DNA of 64,000 nucleotides, taken from positions 3,472,001 through 3,536,000 of the forward strand of contig JAJGBQ010000005.1 of NCBI GenBank assembly GCA_022457065.1. The letters are read 5' to 3'. Source of the stretch: Curvularia sp. ZM96 (lineage: Eukaryota; Ascomycota; Dothideomycetes; Pleosporales; Pleosporaceae). Positions 55,617 through 64,000 of this stretch are shown here, in pieces (within the stretch, counting starts at the first letter, position 1; every line of letters begins with the position of its first letter). The notes under the pieces were generated by a model. It made no database searches, was not told where the DNA came from, and saw only the letters and a list, made by a program, of their open reading frames with translations. A program made the position numbers and the translations under genes.

Positions 55617-57301
55617 ATGGCGTGGATCTCCTATCTCATCGTAGCCCTGTTGGCAACTATCACGGTTGCAAGCTCAGCAGTAGACATCGATAGCTCGCAG
55701 TTGGGTAAGTAAAACAACCATCTCGCTACCTCAGTCACTGAATTCTATCAGAATCACTTTTCCATGCACAGCTTAGTGCCGGAGCGGACCCATCCATATC
55801 CACTTCCCCTAACGGTACAGGCACTCTCGCCGCGTCGCTTGGGGCCGATCCAGAACTCAAGGAATGGTTTGCAGCACTCAACCATGCCACACGTCTGAAC
55901 GAGACCTGGCGCTTAGAGCATGACCCCCATATCGCTGGCGCTGACGAGTCCGTTTCGAACGTCACTGCCGCGGACGCGCTTTTCGCCAATGTAACCACTA
56001 CTGCTGCTGCCATGCAGATGAGGCCAAGGCCAAACTTGGATGGTTACTACCGAGTCGACGTGCGCATCGGAAGGGGCTCTACCCATGTCGGTACACTACG
56101 AAAAGGACGCATGTTCAACCGCATGTATGCAGCGCTTAATGTCTGCGCAATCACCCCGAGCAACCCTAACAGCCCGGGTCACTGCGACCAAAACCGCCCT
56201 GAATGTCCCGAGGTCTGCCGTTTGCCGCATATTGTATACGACAAGGGCAATCTCAACTATGCCGCGGATTCGTTCCTCATACTCAATGTGAAATGGAAAT
56301 ACCTCGACGTCAAGAATCACCCCAAGATCCAGGACCTGGCAGTAAGTATGCACTTCAGTTACTAGAGTGGGCCAAGTAATGACAAAAATGACTAGTTTCG
56401 GATCGTCGCACGCATCTTCGAGCTCATGACCATGCAAGGCGACAACTGCCGCTATACCAATTTCCCTAAGTCGCGCCCGACATACATGTGCAGCGTAGCC
56501 GACAAAGTCGAACTCGCCTTCCCCATCAACGGCGGCGTCATCCAAGGCGTCCTCAACGTCGAGCTGACTTGGAGCAAGAAAACCGGCAAAGACACTTTTA
56601 AGTGCGAGGGAAACACCGAAGGCGATGTCGACGCCATGATGTGGACTGACTTCCGAGGTCCCCTTTCCGACGCCATGTCGTGGCCCGAGAAACAAATCCT
56701 ACCCTTCGTCCTCTGCGCCAACGATGACTGCTTCAAACAAGACCTCAAGCCCAACGAGCCTTGGCATGAAAACGACAAATGTCTCCCCCTAGACTGGCCC
56801 ATCGGCTGCGACCCGAGTCTCACAGGCCCCAAAAACCCCAAGCTCAATTGCCCGCCTGAAGCTACTCCCCCCAAACCAGTCCTCCAGAACAAACTGCTAT
56901 CCATTGTCTATCAGGAAGTCAAGTCTCGGGTCCTGAAAATAGACGAGAAGTCATGGCTGTTCTTTGTAAGCGACTGGGAAAAGCAGTCTGCATGTCGCAA
57001 TGAGAAGGACGCCGTGAAAAAGGTTAAGAATGCTCCTGGTAGTGTGGAGCAGCCGCCTTGGCCCGGAGGCACGTATACGCTTAACCTGTTTGGTGTTGAA
57101 TGTGACTATAAGAACGATGGGACCAATGCTGGCGCTTTATGGTGCATGGAGGAGCAACCTACGCGGCCGCTAACACTGGCGAAGACGCGAAATATCCCGT
57201 GCCGGCCGGAAACACAGAGGTGGTATAAATATGGAGAATTGTGTGGTGAGCGCGAGATCATGGAACATTGGCGTCACAAGGTTGTGTATTGTGGCTGGTG
57301 A
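55617..57301 (+). CDS. Unrecognised secreted protein with 18 cysteines
   Basis: Three exons, 55617-55704, 55752-56341 and 56396-57301, give 527 residues; phase is kept at both joins. A signal peptide (MAWISYLIVALLATITVASSA) is followed by a mature part with 18 Cys, an even number consistent with disulfides. At least four N-glycosylation sequons lie before residue 130. I do not recognise the fold. Blocks that look structured are DGYYRVDVRIGRGSTHVG, SFLILNVKWKYLDVKNH and the C-terminal Cys-rich part with CRPETQRWYKYGELCG. There is no transmembrane helix after the signal peptide and no clear GPI signal. It is larger than a typical effector. It is divergent from the aldolase gene and convergent with the DUF4246 gene. 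Confidence 0.82.
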
Positions 57302-57506
57302 TTCCATCATGGATATGGTAGCTTCACCATTCTCGACAGAGATATTCGCCCGTTTTCCATATGTGGCTGAAGAGTGAATATAAAACCCCCAGCAATGACT
57401 TCAATTCATTGTCCAAAAGTGCCATATAATTGATTCTCTCTGGTGCGAGCAGATCCTCATCAGACATAATATTTCCACCCAACCTTCCTTCGTCGTTTCC
57501 ATGACA

Positions 57507-59742
57507 TTAGTGTTCACAGAAGTTGTACGTAAAATTGCTCGTTTCCTCCTCAATATTTTTGACAAACCCAGTTCGTTCTTTCATTAGCTTCAAACGGTGC
57601 TCATTCGCCTCTTCAACACTCATCGGGAATGCGCTCTTATCCTCGTTTATGTAATCCCGTACAAAATCTCGCAGTTCCTGCGGAAGATGGCAGTCCCGAT
57701 CAGAAATAACGCCCGGCAGTCCGGCGGCCTGTGCGAGTAGCTCAACGAGGTCAGGAGACAGCTTTTCGAATGCCTCTTTGCGAGCGGAGGTATCCGAACC
57801 CAGTAACTCCTCTACATACCAGCTCATCTGCTGGGGTGGGATGTTCGCCGTAGAAATGATGCGTTTGTTAGGATCCACAAGCCAGAGCGCGATAAAACGG
57901 CGATGGCCTGGCTTCGTGGGATCAGCAAGTTTGAAAGAAGAGACGCGGTGCTGTCTGTTTATGGCGTGTTAGTCTAAGAGTCAAAGCATTGATGAAGGCC
58001 ACTTACAAGACGTTTGGGAAAGCCAGGAGTCGTCCTTGGCGCGTCTGAACACTGCCGTAATTTTGCAGGCAATTCGCATTTCCTTGACCCAAGAGAGTGC
58101 CATAGATTTGCTCCAGCCAGGAGTAGGAATCCTGTCGTACGTTGAAATCGTCACTTCCTTCCAAATCATCGGGCGTTTGCATTCGGAACGAGAGGCTGGT
58201 GTCTGTGATGTTATCACTGTCCAGGTAATACAGGGCAGTAGCGCATATGCATTCGTTCATTTGCCCTTCGACATGCCACCCACCGACAGGAAACTCTGGC
58301 TTATCGGGCGTCAATTCAATCGAGGCCATCTTGACGATAATCTGGAGGCCAGAGGCGACGAACCTCTCGGCAAGCCGCTTGCCAGGTTTAGGCGTGTAAT
58401 CGACTTCTTTGAAGGGGATTGCCGGTACTTTTGGTTTTCGAAACTTCTCCCACTTGAACTCCGCGATAAGTTCTCTTCTCTTTTTGTCGGTGTAGTTTCT
58501 GTTCTCAATTTCACTCACGTCGACATCTGCATCTTCATACGCATAAATGTCATCGGGAATCCAATTATGCGGTTGCTCGTCACTGAAAAAGGCAATGTTA
58601 GTTGTTTGCTGGCAATACACAAATCAATGTATGACTTACCTGGGGTTCTTTGGCGTGCCCAACCGAGTGTTAAGACGACCGGCGCCAACACGTACACCCT
58701 GGTAATCCTCTATCCTCAGACATTGATCCCACATAGGGAGCGATATCTCTATCAACTTCTCGATCGTACGATAGATTTCAGGATACTTGGTAGGATGCAG
58801 ATTGTTGATGTAGCTGGTGAACTTAACAGTGCCGTCCTCCCGCAAAGCCACGTTCGCTGGCAGCCATTGGTATGTATCTGACCAAAATTCTGGTGGAACC
58901 CGTTCACGTCTATCATAACGATAACGTGTGGACGCACCCTTTGCTTCCGCAGAGTCGTCCTGGTATTTGGGGACAAGAGCACCCTTGCCAGCCCAATGCG
59001 TAATGGCATCGATGACGCCCACGCACTCAGCTTGAAATCCTCGACTTCGACCATACACTAACGGGTACATGGATGGATGTACCAAGTCCTGCACCATATC
59101 ATTCGAGTTAGGGTGCCAGTCCGGACACGCTGCATGATCGGCCTTGAGTTTGTCAAACGCCATTCGTAAGTCTTCATGCAGCTCGGCAGGCACAAGGCTG
59201 TCAGATTTGGCGACCGTGGCTGATGCATCTAGTGTAGGGATAATACCGGTGGATTCAAAGTACTTTGCCTTGCTGCGAAGCTCTTCAATACACTTTCAGA
59301 GTCAGCACCTAACACAGATAAGACAGAGATAACATACAGCCTGAAACGTGGTCTCGTCCATAATGTTTTCTATCCGACGATCAAGCGGAGCCTCTTCGCG
59401 TGGCAGCCCGTCATCGTCAAGCCACCCCGGTTGCTTGCCACTGAAGGATAGGCCCCAAAAATAATCATCCGAGATAGCCAGGGCTTCTTTGCGCCACTTG
59501 GACACAATATCCTCGTCAAAAACCTTCTGATGCCAATTCTCTTTGTCAGTCAACTTTTCCATAACATCCATCATGGCCAGTTCGCGCACAGAAACGAGTT
59601 CTGACAAGCTTTCGTGACAACTGCCATGAGCGCCTATAGGGTAGAAGGGGACATCTGTCGGGTAAGTGACCCTCTTCGGCAGTCCGAGTCCAGGGTACAG
59701 TTTATATGGGGTTGAGTGGCTGCTTGAAGTATCTTGCGCCAT
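57507..59742 (-). CDS. DUF4246 family protein, probable 2-oxoglutarate/Fe(II)-dependent oxygenase fold
   Basis: Four exons, 59742-59338, 59292-58640, 58582-58007 and 57954-57507, give 693 residues, normal for this fungal family. The family blocks appear in order: GLPREEAPLDRRIENIMDET at the end of exon 1; SDTYQWLPANVALREDGTVKFTSYINNLHP; GGWHVEGQMNE; and QHRVSSFKLADPTKPGHRRFIALWLVDPNKRI. H456 and E458 with distal H547, plus R563, fit the HxD/E...H iron triad and 2-oxoglutarate Arg of the double-stranded beta-helix oxygenases; this role is inferred. The enzyme is probably cytosolic or nuclear, as no signal is seen. Substrate unknown. Divergent from the GFA-type gene. Confidence 0.87.
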
Positions 59743-60639
59743 GCTGTGCGGAAGTGTATGTGAAGAGCGTCGTGGAAGCTGATGTAGACGATGAATACAG
59801 AAGGTGAGACACAAGCTGGAAAAGCCCTTATATCTTCCTCATGGCATCAGCCTCGGGATACTACACCGAGATGAATGCTGGTTACGCTAGCGCAGGCAGC
59901 TCTGGTGTTGCCTGACAACTTGACATGGTACCTAAAGAGCTTTGACTCTCTTGAGGCTCATGCGCCATTGTTGATCTCTCGTGGAGTTCGCCTATGCCCG
60001 GTATGCTTATACGTTCAAGAAACGACTCCCAGTGCGGTGAATTTCTGCATGAGCGGTACTTGCTAGTCTGGTACTCGGAGAAGGATGAGTTGAGGAATAC
60101 TCCGCGAGTACAGCCGGGAATCTTAACTACAATTAGAATAGTGTACTAATAGCAACTACCTGAGCCAAGCAGGAGGGGTTCGATCGCCAGGCAGACACGG
60201 CGATCATGAGCAGATTCTTTCATTTAATAAACTTTCTTTTACATCAAATGGGACCGAGATTCATGCCAGAAAATGGCAGTACAGTGCTAAAGATTCCGGT
60301 CACTGGGTCGGCAGTTAGGACACATCCATTCAGCTACTGGCTGCGTCAGTGGTAAGCATAGAGACTCTGAGAAAATACCTGAAAGCTCGTTTTAGGCCTG
60401 AATGCGAGCAAGTCTGTCATGGCAAGACAGCAGACTGAATGAAGATGATGGTTTACACCTGTGACTTCCCTTTTACATGTGAACACTGACTCGCATACGC
60501 TTCATCTTGGCGTATCCCCACGTCATCATGACTCGGGCTGGCTGACCGTTCACCAGTTGCACGCCAAGCAACCTGACTTTACCCAGGCCCCACTACTCCT
60601 ACTCTCTAAGAAAACCTATACACGCCCCGGCATCTCCTC
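59743..60639. other. Divergent intergenic region, 0.9 kb
   Basis: Promoters of the DUF4246 gene (minus) and of the GFA-type gene (plus). No gene seen; the frames at 59875-60066 and 60461-60670 are not supported. Confidence 0.5.
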
Positions 60640-61416
60640 ATGGCTGCACCAAAAGCCTTTCCATCAATAACAGGCGGCTGTCTCTGCGACACAATCCGCT
60701 ACCGCCTCCTCACGTCTCCCCTCTTCTGCTACGCTTGCCACTGCACAGAATGCCGCACCTTCACTGGCAGCGCATTCAGCCTCCTTCTCAAGATAGAAAT
60801 GTACAATATCAAAGTCATATCATCTTCGCTGCCGACATTTTTCAAGTCGGAGAACAACCGTGGCGTTATTGTGCAGCACGCTGAATGCCCAAAATGCCGC
60901 GTGCACCTATGGGGCACGAATGGTATGCCAAGCGAAGAGTCTTTGTATGAGGTTCGAGTGGGTACGTTAGACTTTGCGGAGCTCATGGAACCGGATGTGC
61001 ATATCTTTGTGGAGAATAAGCTGGATTGGGTGACTTTGCCAGAACATGCGCGCACTCTGCCGAGGGGAGCTGATTTGAAGAAATTCTGGCCGAAGAGCAG
61101 TTTGGCAAGACTGGAAAAGAGTCAAAGATGGGCTGCTGAGGTGAAGAAGAGGAGGCATGCTGCATTGGTAGATTCAAAAAGGGCTGCACATAGTGAGGAA
61201 GAGGGGGGCGTAGAGGATGCAGGTGGAGAGGGAGACAAGACACCGACTGCTCTGGAATTCAGCAACGAAGACGATGAAGAGTTCGAGAGGAACGTCAAAG
61301 AGAAAGAGAGGCTTTTGCTGGAGCGGCTGGAGAAACTTCGACTCAAACTGGATGAGGAGGAGATCTCAAAGACAGCGCATACCAAAACTGAATCAGTAGA
61401 ACCTGATCCAAAATGA
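60640..61416 (+). CDS. GFA/CENP-V-type zinc-binding protein with acidic coiled-coil tail
   Basis: Single exon, 258 residues. The N-terminal 130 residues match the glutathione-dependent formaldehyde-activating (Mss4-like) fold. Zinc ligands come in the usual order: GGCLC (C14, C16), CYACHCTEC (C30, C33, C35, C38) and CPKC (C83, C86). The TG..FS segment after the second group is also typical. The name is historical; most fungal members have no proven reaction. Unusual is the C-terminal tail at about 165-258, highly charged, rich in Glu, Lys and Leu (KEKERLLLERLEKLRLKLDEEE). It is probably a coiled coil and is absent from many family members. Confidence 0.9.
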   Translation: MAAPKAFPSITGGCLCDTIRYRLLTSPLFCYACHCTECRTFTGSAFSLLLKIEMYNIKVISSSLPTFFKSENNRGVIVQHAECPKCRVHLWGTNGMPSEESLYEVRVGTLDFAELMEPDVHIFVENKLDWVTLPEHARTLPRGADLKKFWPKSSLARLEKSQRWAAEVKKRRHAALVDSKRAAHSEEEGGVEDAGGEGDKTPTALEFSNEDDEEFERNVKEKERLLLERLEKLRLKLDEEEISKTAHTKTESVEPDPK

Positions 61417-61542
61417 GCATGTCAGTGTGGAAGAGAATGGCTAGAAAATGATCACTCAACATAACGGCCAACAATACGAAAGCTCGTGTTACAAATCTTT
61501 TGAAGATTGAGCAATAATGATCTACATAATTTACATTGGCCC

Positions 61543-63105
61543 CTAGGCGGTCACGCTCTTGAACGCATTCCGCACTGGCAAAAGTGTCGGTATGCAACTC
61601 TTCAATGTAGGCGCTGCCTCATGGCTTGATTGCAAGCCTTTGTTCGCTTGCAGAACCTCCATAATGCGTCCAACGTCGTTACTCTTTTCAATCTCAAACT
61701 CCTCAGCCGAGAGCAACAAAGTCTCTCCTCGCGCCCTGTTGATCTCCAGAGGCTCGTGTTCAATGGGCTCAGGCCATTGGCCGGCAGCATAGAGAGCGTC
61801 TTGCATATCTGCCCATCGCACTGAAACACCATTCAGCGTGTAAGGCTTGACCGGGGGCTTCTTGAGGCCCTTTGGGAGAACTGAACGAGCAATGTAATGA
61901 TCGCGGGATTCGGCTTGGGCCTTGGCGTCAAAGGCCGCCTCGAGAGATTCGATTTCACTTCGCTGTTGAGCGAGGAGTTGAGCATCCATCTCAAGATCTG
62001 ACGCGGACCGGGTGGGGTCTGGGTTGTGAAGTGCCTCCTCTAGGACTCGCGCTTGAGACCTCAATTCATCCAGCTTGGCCTCCGCACCTGGCTCTCTAGC
62101 AGGTGCTGCCTTTTTGGAGAGATCTTCTTGCATCTTCTTAAATTGCTCTGCCTTTCTGATTGCGTATTGCAACTTCCGTAATCGAGTCTCGAGACCTTCC
62201 TTGGTGGCCTTTAGGCTCTTCTGATCGGCTTCACTCTGGTGGTGCTTCATCTTGAGCTTCAAGTCCATGGATCGTATTTGCCCTTGGAGCCATTTGACAT
62301 TATCTGTTGGCTTCTCCTTCGCCAGACTTGCGTTTGCTAGTGCGTCGATTTGTTCCCAACGCTTGTCCAACACAGCAGTCGCCTTTTGCTCGCGCTTCAA
62401 CAACTCCTCCGCAGCCTGGATGCCGTACTCCTCTTGCATTCGCAGCACCTCAGCTAGGTCAGCGCTCGTGTTGGCCCGCTGGTCCATAATCTTCTTGATC
62501 CGTTGCTTGCGATCCATGGATATCATCTCTGGGTTCGTCTTGTCCCAGGCGGTTTCGTGCAGTTTCCGGAACTCACGCAGCTTACGATAGGCACTGTGGC
62601 CCTGAGCAGGAGTAGGGAAGGTGACGACACAATGAGGGACCCATTCGTCTGGGCGCAGAGCGGGCGGCTTCGAGTGCTTGCCAATGAAGGGAAGTTGGTC
62701 GAGGTGGTGGTTCTGGAGACAATCAACAGCCAATCAATGCATTGAGTGCGGGCAGCCTACGTCTAGGAGTTCCTGGAGAGAGTAGATGATCTGGTTTGTC
62801 TTTGTGTTGCGAAAAATGTAAATTATCTCGCCATGCTTGGCCGTCCCCTCCGGGTCTACCACGTCCCGCAGGGTGTAGGGCTTGATGGGCGCATTCACAT
62901 GCTGTCCTGTCGGCTGGCGCCTTGCCTTTTCGTTGACGACGGTCTGTAAGCGGAGGTGCTGGGGGTTCGACTGGCGTTGGACATAGGCGGCGACCCGCTT
63001 CTGAAGCAGTTCCTCGTGGGCGGGTGTTATGCGTTTCGCTGCGGGGGCAAAGGAGATGGGCTTCACCGGCGGCTTGTACCGGAGCCGGGCAAGTGAGCGA
63101 GGCAT
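61543..63105 (-). CDS. Mitochondrial ribosomal protein mL67 / recombination protein Mhr1
   Basis: Two exons, 63105-62761 and 62712-61543, with a 49 bp intron, give 504 residues. Mhr1 is a fungal mitochondrial large-subunit protein also named for a role in mitochondrial DNA recombination. Family features: KPPVKPISFAP, TLRDVVDPEGTAKHGEIIYIFRNTKTNQIIYSLQELLD before the splice, and NHHLDQLPFIGKHSKPPALRPDEWVPH after it. The middle 200 residues are highly charged and likely helical. The C-terminal part has a second KPPVKPYTLNGVSVRWADMQDALYA block. The protein is longer than yeast Mhr1 (about 226 residues), as usual in filamentous fungi. It diverges from the Vps38-like gene. Confidence 0.9.
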
Positions 63106-63448
63106 GGCCGCAGGGTGGGTGGTGATGCCAATTGACCAGCAGACAGACCGGCGTTGGGGTTGTTCGTGGACGCAAAGATGCGAGAATGATTTGGCGCACG
63201 GGCCCGCTCGCCGTTTCGCTGTCGCTGTGTCGCGGAACGCCAGGGTCATCTCCGCCTGCTAGTGATAGCGACAGCTCCCTGTGTCCTTGGTCACAGTCAG
63301 CCTCAACATTTACTATGGGCTGCGCGGATGCCGTTACTGATGCGCCTGCTTGCTTGTCCTCGTCCTCGACCCCCTTCGATCCTGCACCCATGAGACGCTC
63401 GCAAGATTCACATCCCATCTGCCTGCCTCTGCGACAAGCTACGTAACC
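63106..63448. promoter_or_regulatory. Short divergent promoter region, Mhr1 and Vps38-like genes
   Basis: 343 bp between the two start codons, likely carrying promoters for both directions. No TATA box is evident. Confidence 0.4.
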
Positions 63449-64000
63449 ATGGCCGGCGATCCGTTCCAGACGGCTGGCCAGCCCGACTCTCCTCCACCAC
63501 GCGAGCGCCCGTGGTTGCTACCATACGTGTGTTTGCCATTTGATGCCAATGGAAGACGTCGCTAACCAAACTCAAGAACCGCAAGCTCAGGCATCTACAA
63601 GGCATCTCCATTCGCAACTTGACTCTCATAGCCGGTCCCTCCAAGCCACGCGGCAAGACCATCGACGATGAAGCTATCCCGAGTACCTTCAAGTCTCCTG
63701 CGAAGGCAATTGCCTTGCGTGAAAGCAGGGGACTGACACATTCATGGTCATCGAGTGACCTCACTTCCCCCGGTGACGCCGGGCGCCGCGGCAATGGCGG
63801 CTTGCGCGAGCCAAAGACTCCGCAGAAAGCGACACGGCCTGGATACGGCACGGGGCTGAGGAGGCGCTCTACAATGGAGTGGACCAATGCGAGCCCATTG
63901 ACGCGCCAGAGGAAGCTAGAAGACATTACTGCCGGGCGCATGGCCGATACCTTCTTTTCTCTGCACGTTGAGCCTCAGTCGGATCCAGTGTACATTTCTG
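63449..64000 (+). CDS. Vps38/UVRAG-like protein, 5' part
   Basis: Cut off by the window end. Exon 1 is 63449-63526, followed by a 50 bp GTGTGT...AAG intron and exon 2 from 63577, open to the last base. The joined sequence reads RPWLLPY before the splice and NRKLRHLQGISIRNLTL after it, the usual opening of the fungal UVRAG/Vps38 family. Further on EWTNASPLTRQRKLEDI and RMADTFFSLHVE fit as well. Vps38 is a subunit of the endosomal Vps34 PI3-kinase complex II. Only 167 residues are visible, so the coiled-coil and C-terminal domains cannot be checked. Confidence 0.8.

Noticed and set aside
35338..61416. Secondary-metabolite gene cluster
   Set aside because: A regulator, an MFS and oxidoreductases occur, but there is no polyketide synthase, NRPS, terpene synthase or prenyltransferase in the window.
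1..64000. CRISPR array, prokaryotic operon or phage features
   Set aside because: Spliced genes, fungal families and long intergenic regions show eukaryotic nuclear DNA; no regularly spaced repeat array was seen.

Overview
The window looks like nuclear chromosomal DNA of a filamentous ascomycete, most likely a dothideomycete of the Pleosporales type (inference). The genes are single units with short introns (mostly 47-180 bp, GT-AG, often with a CTAAC-like branch site). They include three Zn2Cys6 regulators, two MFS carriers, secreted glycoside hydrolases, and conserved eukaryotic housekeeping proteins (ribosomal protein S3, the SDH assembly factor Sdh5, Mhr1/mL67 and a Vps38/UVRAG-like protein). 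No rRNA, convincing tRNA, CRISPR array, intact transposon or PKS/NRPS cluster was seen. Exon joins were worked out by hand from splice sites, and reading phase was checked for each.

Layout. 1-2.5 kb: no gene, one degenerate tandem repeat. 2.5-4.6 kb: Zn2Cys6 regulator. 5.7-7.1 kb: Golgi-type GT34-like glycosyltransferase. 8.0-8.8 kb: F-box-like gene broken by one in-frame TAA. 9.2-10.3 kb: five-exon carboxymuconolactone-decarboxylase-like gene. 10.9-13.4 kb: seven-exon Zn2Cys6 regulator whose zinc cluster is split by a GC-AG intron. 15.5-17.2 kb: unrecognised Cys/His plus coiled-coil protein. 18.9-20.5 kb: MFS transporter of the allantoate-permease family. 21.2-22.6 kb: SLC35F6-like DMT transporter. 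22.9-24.0 kb: RPS3. 24.7-25.8 kb: GH53 galactanase. 25.9-27.0 kb: Sdh5/SDHAF2. 27.0-35.3 kb: 8.3 kb without a convincing gene. 35.3-36.3 kb: Gfo/Idh/MocA oxidoreductase. 37.0-38.2 kb: low-complexity Ser/Pro-rich protein. 40.9-42.8 kb: secreted GH1. 43.7-44.9 kb: FMN hydroxyacid oxidase ending in a peroxisomal signal. 46.6-47.2 kb: DUF1993 protein. 47.3-48.6 kb: GH76. 49.6-54.7 kb: divergent Zn2Cys6 regulator and DHA2-type MFS, followed by a convergent class II aldolase. 55.6-57.3 kb: unrecognised secreted protein with 18 cysteines. 57.5-59.7 kb: DUF4246 protein. 60.6-61.4 kb: GFA/CENP-V-type zinc protein. 61.5-63.1 kb: Mhr1/mL67. 63.4 kb to the end: 5' part of a Vps38/UVRAG-like gene.

How the genes might work together. 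Three secreted glycosidases (GH53, GH1, GH76) suggest growth on plant or fungal wall polysaccharide. The regulator/MFS pair with the aldolase resembles a small substrate-handling module. The last 6 kb is mitochondrial and endosomal housekeeping. Points most worth a second look are the F-box gene with a single internal stop, the GC-AG intron inside a zinc cluster, the 18-Cys secreted orphan, the 15.5 kb Cys/His-coiled-coil orphan, and the 8.3 kb gap with a promoter-like CA-rich tract at its right edge.
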